From Clostridia bacterium (lineage in GTDB: Bacteria; Bacillota; Clostridia; Christensenellales; Aristaeellaceae), in contig CAAGFE010000114.1 in assembly GCA_900769075.1 (NCBI GenBank), positions 1 to 7,450 on the forward strand: a DNA stretch of 7,450 nucleotides. Reading direction: 5' to 3'. Made by a program: the position numbers and the translations under genes. Below the pieces are notes generated by a model, which was not told where the DNA came from, did no database searches, and saw nothing but the letters and a program-made list of their open reading frames with translations. Position 1 is the first letter of the stretch; each line of letters begins with the position of its first letter. Shown here piece after piece: positions 5,642-7,450 of the stretch.

Positions 5642-6682
5642 TTACTGCCCGATGACGGCATGACCGGTCATGCCGACGGGGATCGACTCCGCCGTAACGA
5701 AGGTGACATACACGGCGAAATACACGGTGTCATCGTCCTCCTCAGGCGTGAAGGGCACACCGGAGATGGCTTCCACCACGCCCTGAGCCTCCACGCCGTT
5801 GTCGAAGGTCACCAGGGCCGTATCCCCCACGCGGATGCTGCGCAGATCGCGGCTTTCGACCATCAGCGCCAGGCGCAGCGCATCGTCGGGGTAGAACAGG
5901 GCGATCAGGGTTCCGGCTTTCACCGGGTCGCCGGGGGCCACGCTGACGCTCGCCACCACGCCCTTCACCGGGCTGGTCATCCGCCAACCGAAGGCCGCGG
6001 CGTCCACCACGGTGTACAGGGGCGTCCCGGCGTCGACATGATCGCCGGTTTTCACCAGCATTTCACTGATAACGCCGGTGCCGGATCCGAACATGGCCGT
6101 CGCGACGGTGTAGCCGACGGTGCCGCGCCCGATGCGGCTCTTGACCACCCCGTCGCTGCTGCGGTAGATGTAGACGATGTCCTCATCCGCCAGATTCCCC
6201 TCCAGCACCTCAACGGTGTATTTCGTTCCGCTCACCACGGTGACCAGGCCGGTGCCTTCATGTCCCGCAGAGGCGGTGGACTTGAGGTAGACGATTTCGC
6301 CGGGATGGATGTTGCGGTTTTCTGCCGCGTCATAGGCGTAGGCGGTGTTGCCGGTGAGGGTCAGGGCGCAGTCCGGCTCCAGATAAAGCACCGCGCCGTA
6401 GCGGCTGACCAGGGTTTCCACCGCATCTCCTTCGGCGCCGAAGACCTGCACCGTGCCGGGTTCCTCCGCGTAAACGGTCGTCCCCTGAAGCACGGCGACC
6501 TCATCGCCCGCCCGGACACGCTGACCCGCCTGATACAGCACCTCGCCGATCACGCCCGCGGCGGGCGCCAGCAGCGCAGCGGTTTGGGTGGACACCACCT
6601 CGCCCGCATAGCTCCGGGCCTCCGCAAGGGCGGCGGAGCAGGTCATCAACAGCGCCAGAACGCCTGCCAGTAGCTTTTTCAT
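5642..6682 (-). CDS. Exported HlyD/membrane-fusion-like adaptor with two barrel-sandwich units
   Basis: A 346-residue protein with a clear Sec signal peptide (MKKL, hydrophobic 4-14, probable cleavage after ALA at 20). Lipoyl-type half-repeats follow: GVIGEVLYQAGQRVRAGDEV (43-62) with EEPGTVQVFGAEGDAV (73-88), and again GVISEMLVKTGDHVDAGTPL (203-222) with SPVKGVVASVSVAPGDPVKA (237-256). This G-V-I...G-D-x-V-x-A-G pattern is that of biotinyl-lipoyl/barrel-sandwich domains in HlyD- and RND-type periplasmic adaptors. Between the two units lies a beta-rich segment (about 105-188), not the usual alpha-helical coiled-coil hairpin. Residues about 268-346 resemble the following beta-barrel domain. 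The start at 6682 follows AAAGGAG (6698-6692) by 9 bases, and that site overlaps the stop of the upstream paralogue, so the two are one operon. The likely role is linking an export pump to the envelope, but no transporter is in the window. The cysteine at 15 does not make a proper lipobox. Confidence 0.82.
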   Translation of the reverse strand: MKKLLAGVLALLMTCSAALAEARSYAGEVVSTQTAALLAPAAGVIGEVLYQAGQRVRAGDEVAVLQGTTVYAEEPGTVQVFGAEGDAVETLVSRYGAVLYLEPDCALTLTGNTAYAYDAAENRNIHPGEIVYLKSTASAGHEGTGLVTVVSGTKYTVEVLEGNLADEDIVYIYRSSDGVVKSRIGRGTVGYTVATAMFGSGTGVISEMLVKTGDHVDAGTPLYTVVDAAAFGWRMTSPVKGVVASVSVAPGDPVKAGTLIALFYPDDALRLALMVESRDLRSIRVGDTALVTFDNGVEAQGVVEAISGVPFTPEEDDDTVYFAVYVTFVTAESIPVGMTGHAVIGQ

Positions 6683-6696
6683 GCCGATATTCTCCT

Positions 6697-7450
6697 TTAC
6701 TCAATGGTCGAGATGGTGACGTGCATGCCGTAGCGGATGCTTGCATCGGGCTTGAAGCGGATGATGGCAACGTAGCTGGCGGCGGTGCTGTCCGGATCAG
6801 CGATGGCGGAGATGCGCTCCACAGTCCCCAGCAGGGTATCTCCGCTGTCCGCGTTCCAGTCGAAGGTCAGCTCCACCTGTTCCCCCACAGCCAGGTTGCC
6901 CAGCTCCGTTTCCGGGATGGTGGCCTCGATCTGCATGGCTGCCATGGGCCAGATGACACAGGCTACGGCGTTTTCCTCGATGGTTTCGCCCTGGATGAGG
7001 TTCACCTGCGCCACCACGCCGGTGCTGTCCGCCAGGATCAGGTTGGAAGCCCCGCTGCCTTCGAGGGTATCCAGGAGGAGATCCCCCTTGAGAACCGTGT
7101 CACCGGGCTGAACGGCCATTTCCACAATGCGGCCCGTCGCGTTGACGGCAAGGGGCGCGTTGCGCTCCACCGTGCCACGGCCCAGGCAGGAAGCATCCGT
7201 CATCGCCGATGCCCGGTAGATTTCCGCTGTTTCGCCCACGAGAAAGCTCCCGTCCGTCACATGCACGGTGTAGGCATTGCCCGCCACGGCGGTGATCAGC
7301 CCCGTGCCGGTGCGGGTGCGATCCGTCCGGCTGCACAGATAAACGGTTTCGCCCACATGGAGCAGGGTGTTCTCCGCCGCGCCATAGGCCTTCTCGGTGG
7401 TGGCGGAAACGGTATAGAGGATGTCGGTTTCCATGTACAGCGCCGCGCCC
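6697..7450 (-). CDS. Partial adaptor-like paralogue, N-terminus outside the window
   Basis: The last 250 codons of a gene that runs off the right edge. It aligns along its whole visible length with the downstream protein: GAALYMETD with GAVLYLEPD, AENTLLHVGETVYL with AENRNIHPGEIVYL, GTGLITAVAGNAYTVHV with GTGLVTVVSGTKYTVEV, and GRGTV in both. GRIVEMAVQPGDTVLKGDLL then GVVAQVNLIQGETI correspond to the second lipoyl-type unit, and the end resembles the beta-barrel region. The visible part begins near residue 96 of the paralogue, so roughly 95 residues, presumably with a signal peptide and the first lipoyl unit, are missing. The methionine at 7434 is internal, because the open frame and the homology continue past it. 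The stop at 6697-6699 lies 14 bases before the next start. Tandem duplication of one ancestral gene, now well diverged, is the simplest origin. Confidence 0.8.
   Translation of the reverse strand, partial: GAALYMETDILYTVSATTEKAYGAAENTLLHVGETVYLCSRTDRTRTGTGLITAVAGNAYTVHVTDGSFLVGETAEIYRASAMTDASCLGRGTVERNAPLAVNATGRIVEMAVQPGDTVLKGDLLLDTLEGSGASNLILADSTGVVAQVNLIQGETIEENAVACVIWPMAAMQIEATIPETELGNLAVGEQVELTFDWNADSGDTLLGTVERISAIADPDSTAASYVAIIRFKPDASIRYGMHVTISTIE

Noticed and set aside
5660..6673. A 337-codon plus-strand open frame opposite the adaptor gene
   Set aside because: It is a His/Arg/Gly-rich shadow frame with no family motif. The minus strand encodes a signal peptide and lipoyl-type repeats and has a good ribosome site.
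6623..6682. Lipoprotein signal peptide in the downstream adaptor
   Set aside because: The residues before Cys15 (LMT) do not fit the usual lipobox, while an ALA signal peptidase I site follows at residue 20.
7432..7434. ATG at 7434 as the start of the upstream adaptor
   Set aside because: The frame stays open to the window edge, and the residues before this methionine (GAALY) align with the interior of the paralogue (GAVLY).

Overview
The window is GC-rich bacterial DNA with sigma-A type promoters (TTGACA, 17-base spacer, TATGAT or TATCAT), strong AAGGAG-type ribosome binding sites and U-tailed hairpin terminators. Together with a GH31 enzyme resembling those of gut clostridia, a feruloyl-esterase-like hydrolase of the Butyrivibrio type and a LacI-type operator, this suggests a GC-rich member of the Bacillota (Clostridia), probably from a gut or rumen. 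That placement is inference; there is no rRNA or marker gene here to prove it.

Layout. Bases 1-350 hold no gene I can support: a terminator for an unseen upstream gene (57-102), a cluster of small hairpins (113-184) and a perfect 14-bp palindrome (255-268) that looks like a LacI/CcpA-family operator. A cytoplasmic GH31 alpha-glucosidase follows (351-2426). A strong promoter (2456-2484) then drives an unrecognised single-pass membrane protein (2546-3184). Bases 3185-3454 are a dense array of six hairpins. Two near-identical terminator-type hairpins flank a roughly 170-base, four-hairpin module whose ends are inverted repeats of each other. A second promoter (3455-3483) starts a two-gene unit: metF (3515-4378) and, 12 bases later, a DUF3237-alpha/beta hydrolase fusion (4391-5539). 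Back-to-back terminators (5551-5579 on +, 5597-5632 on -) separate this from a convergent minus-strand operon of two paralogous exported adaptor-like proteins with lipoyl/barrel-sandwich repeats (5642-6682, and 6697 to beyond the window end).

How they work together. The GH31 enzyme, probably acting on alpha-1,6-linked glucose oligosaccharides, and the esterase-like hydrolase fit a carbohydrate- and plant-polymer-degrading lifestyle. The GH31 gene appears to be under sugar-responsive repression. MetF makes 5-methyl-tetrahydrofolate for methionine synthesis or C1 metabolism and has no obvious biochemical link to the hydrolase co-transcribed with it. The minus-strand pair looks like the periplasmic/exocellular adaptor part of an export system whose transporter genes would lie beyond the window edge. 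No defence system, CRISPR array, transposase or phage gene is visible. The least explained items are the hairpin module, the coiled-coil-free tandem adaptors, and the DUF3237 fusion.
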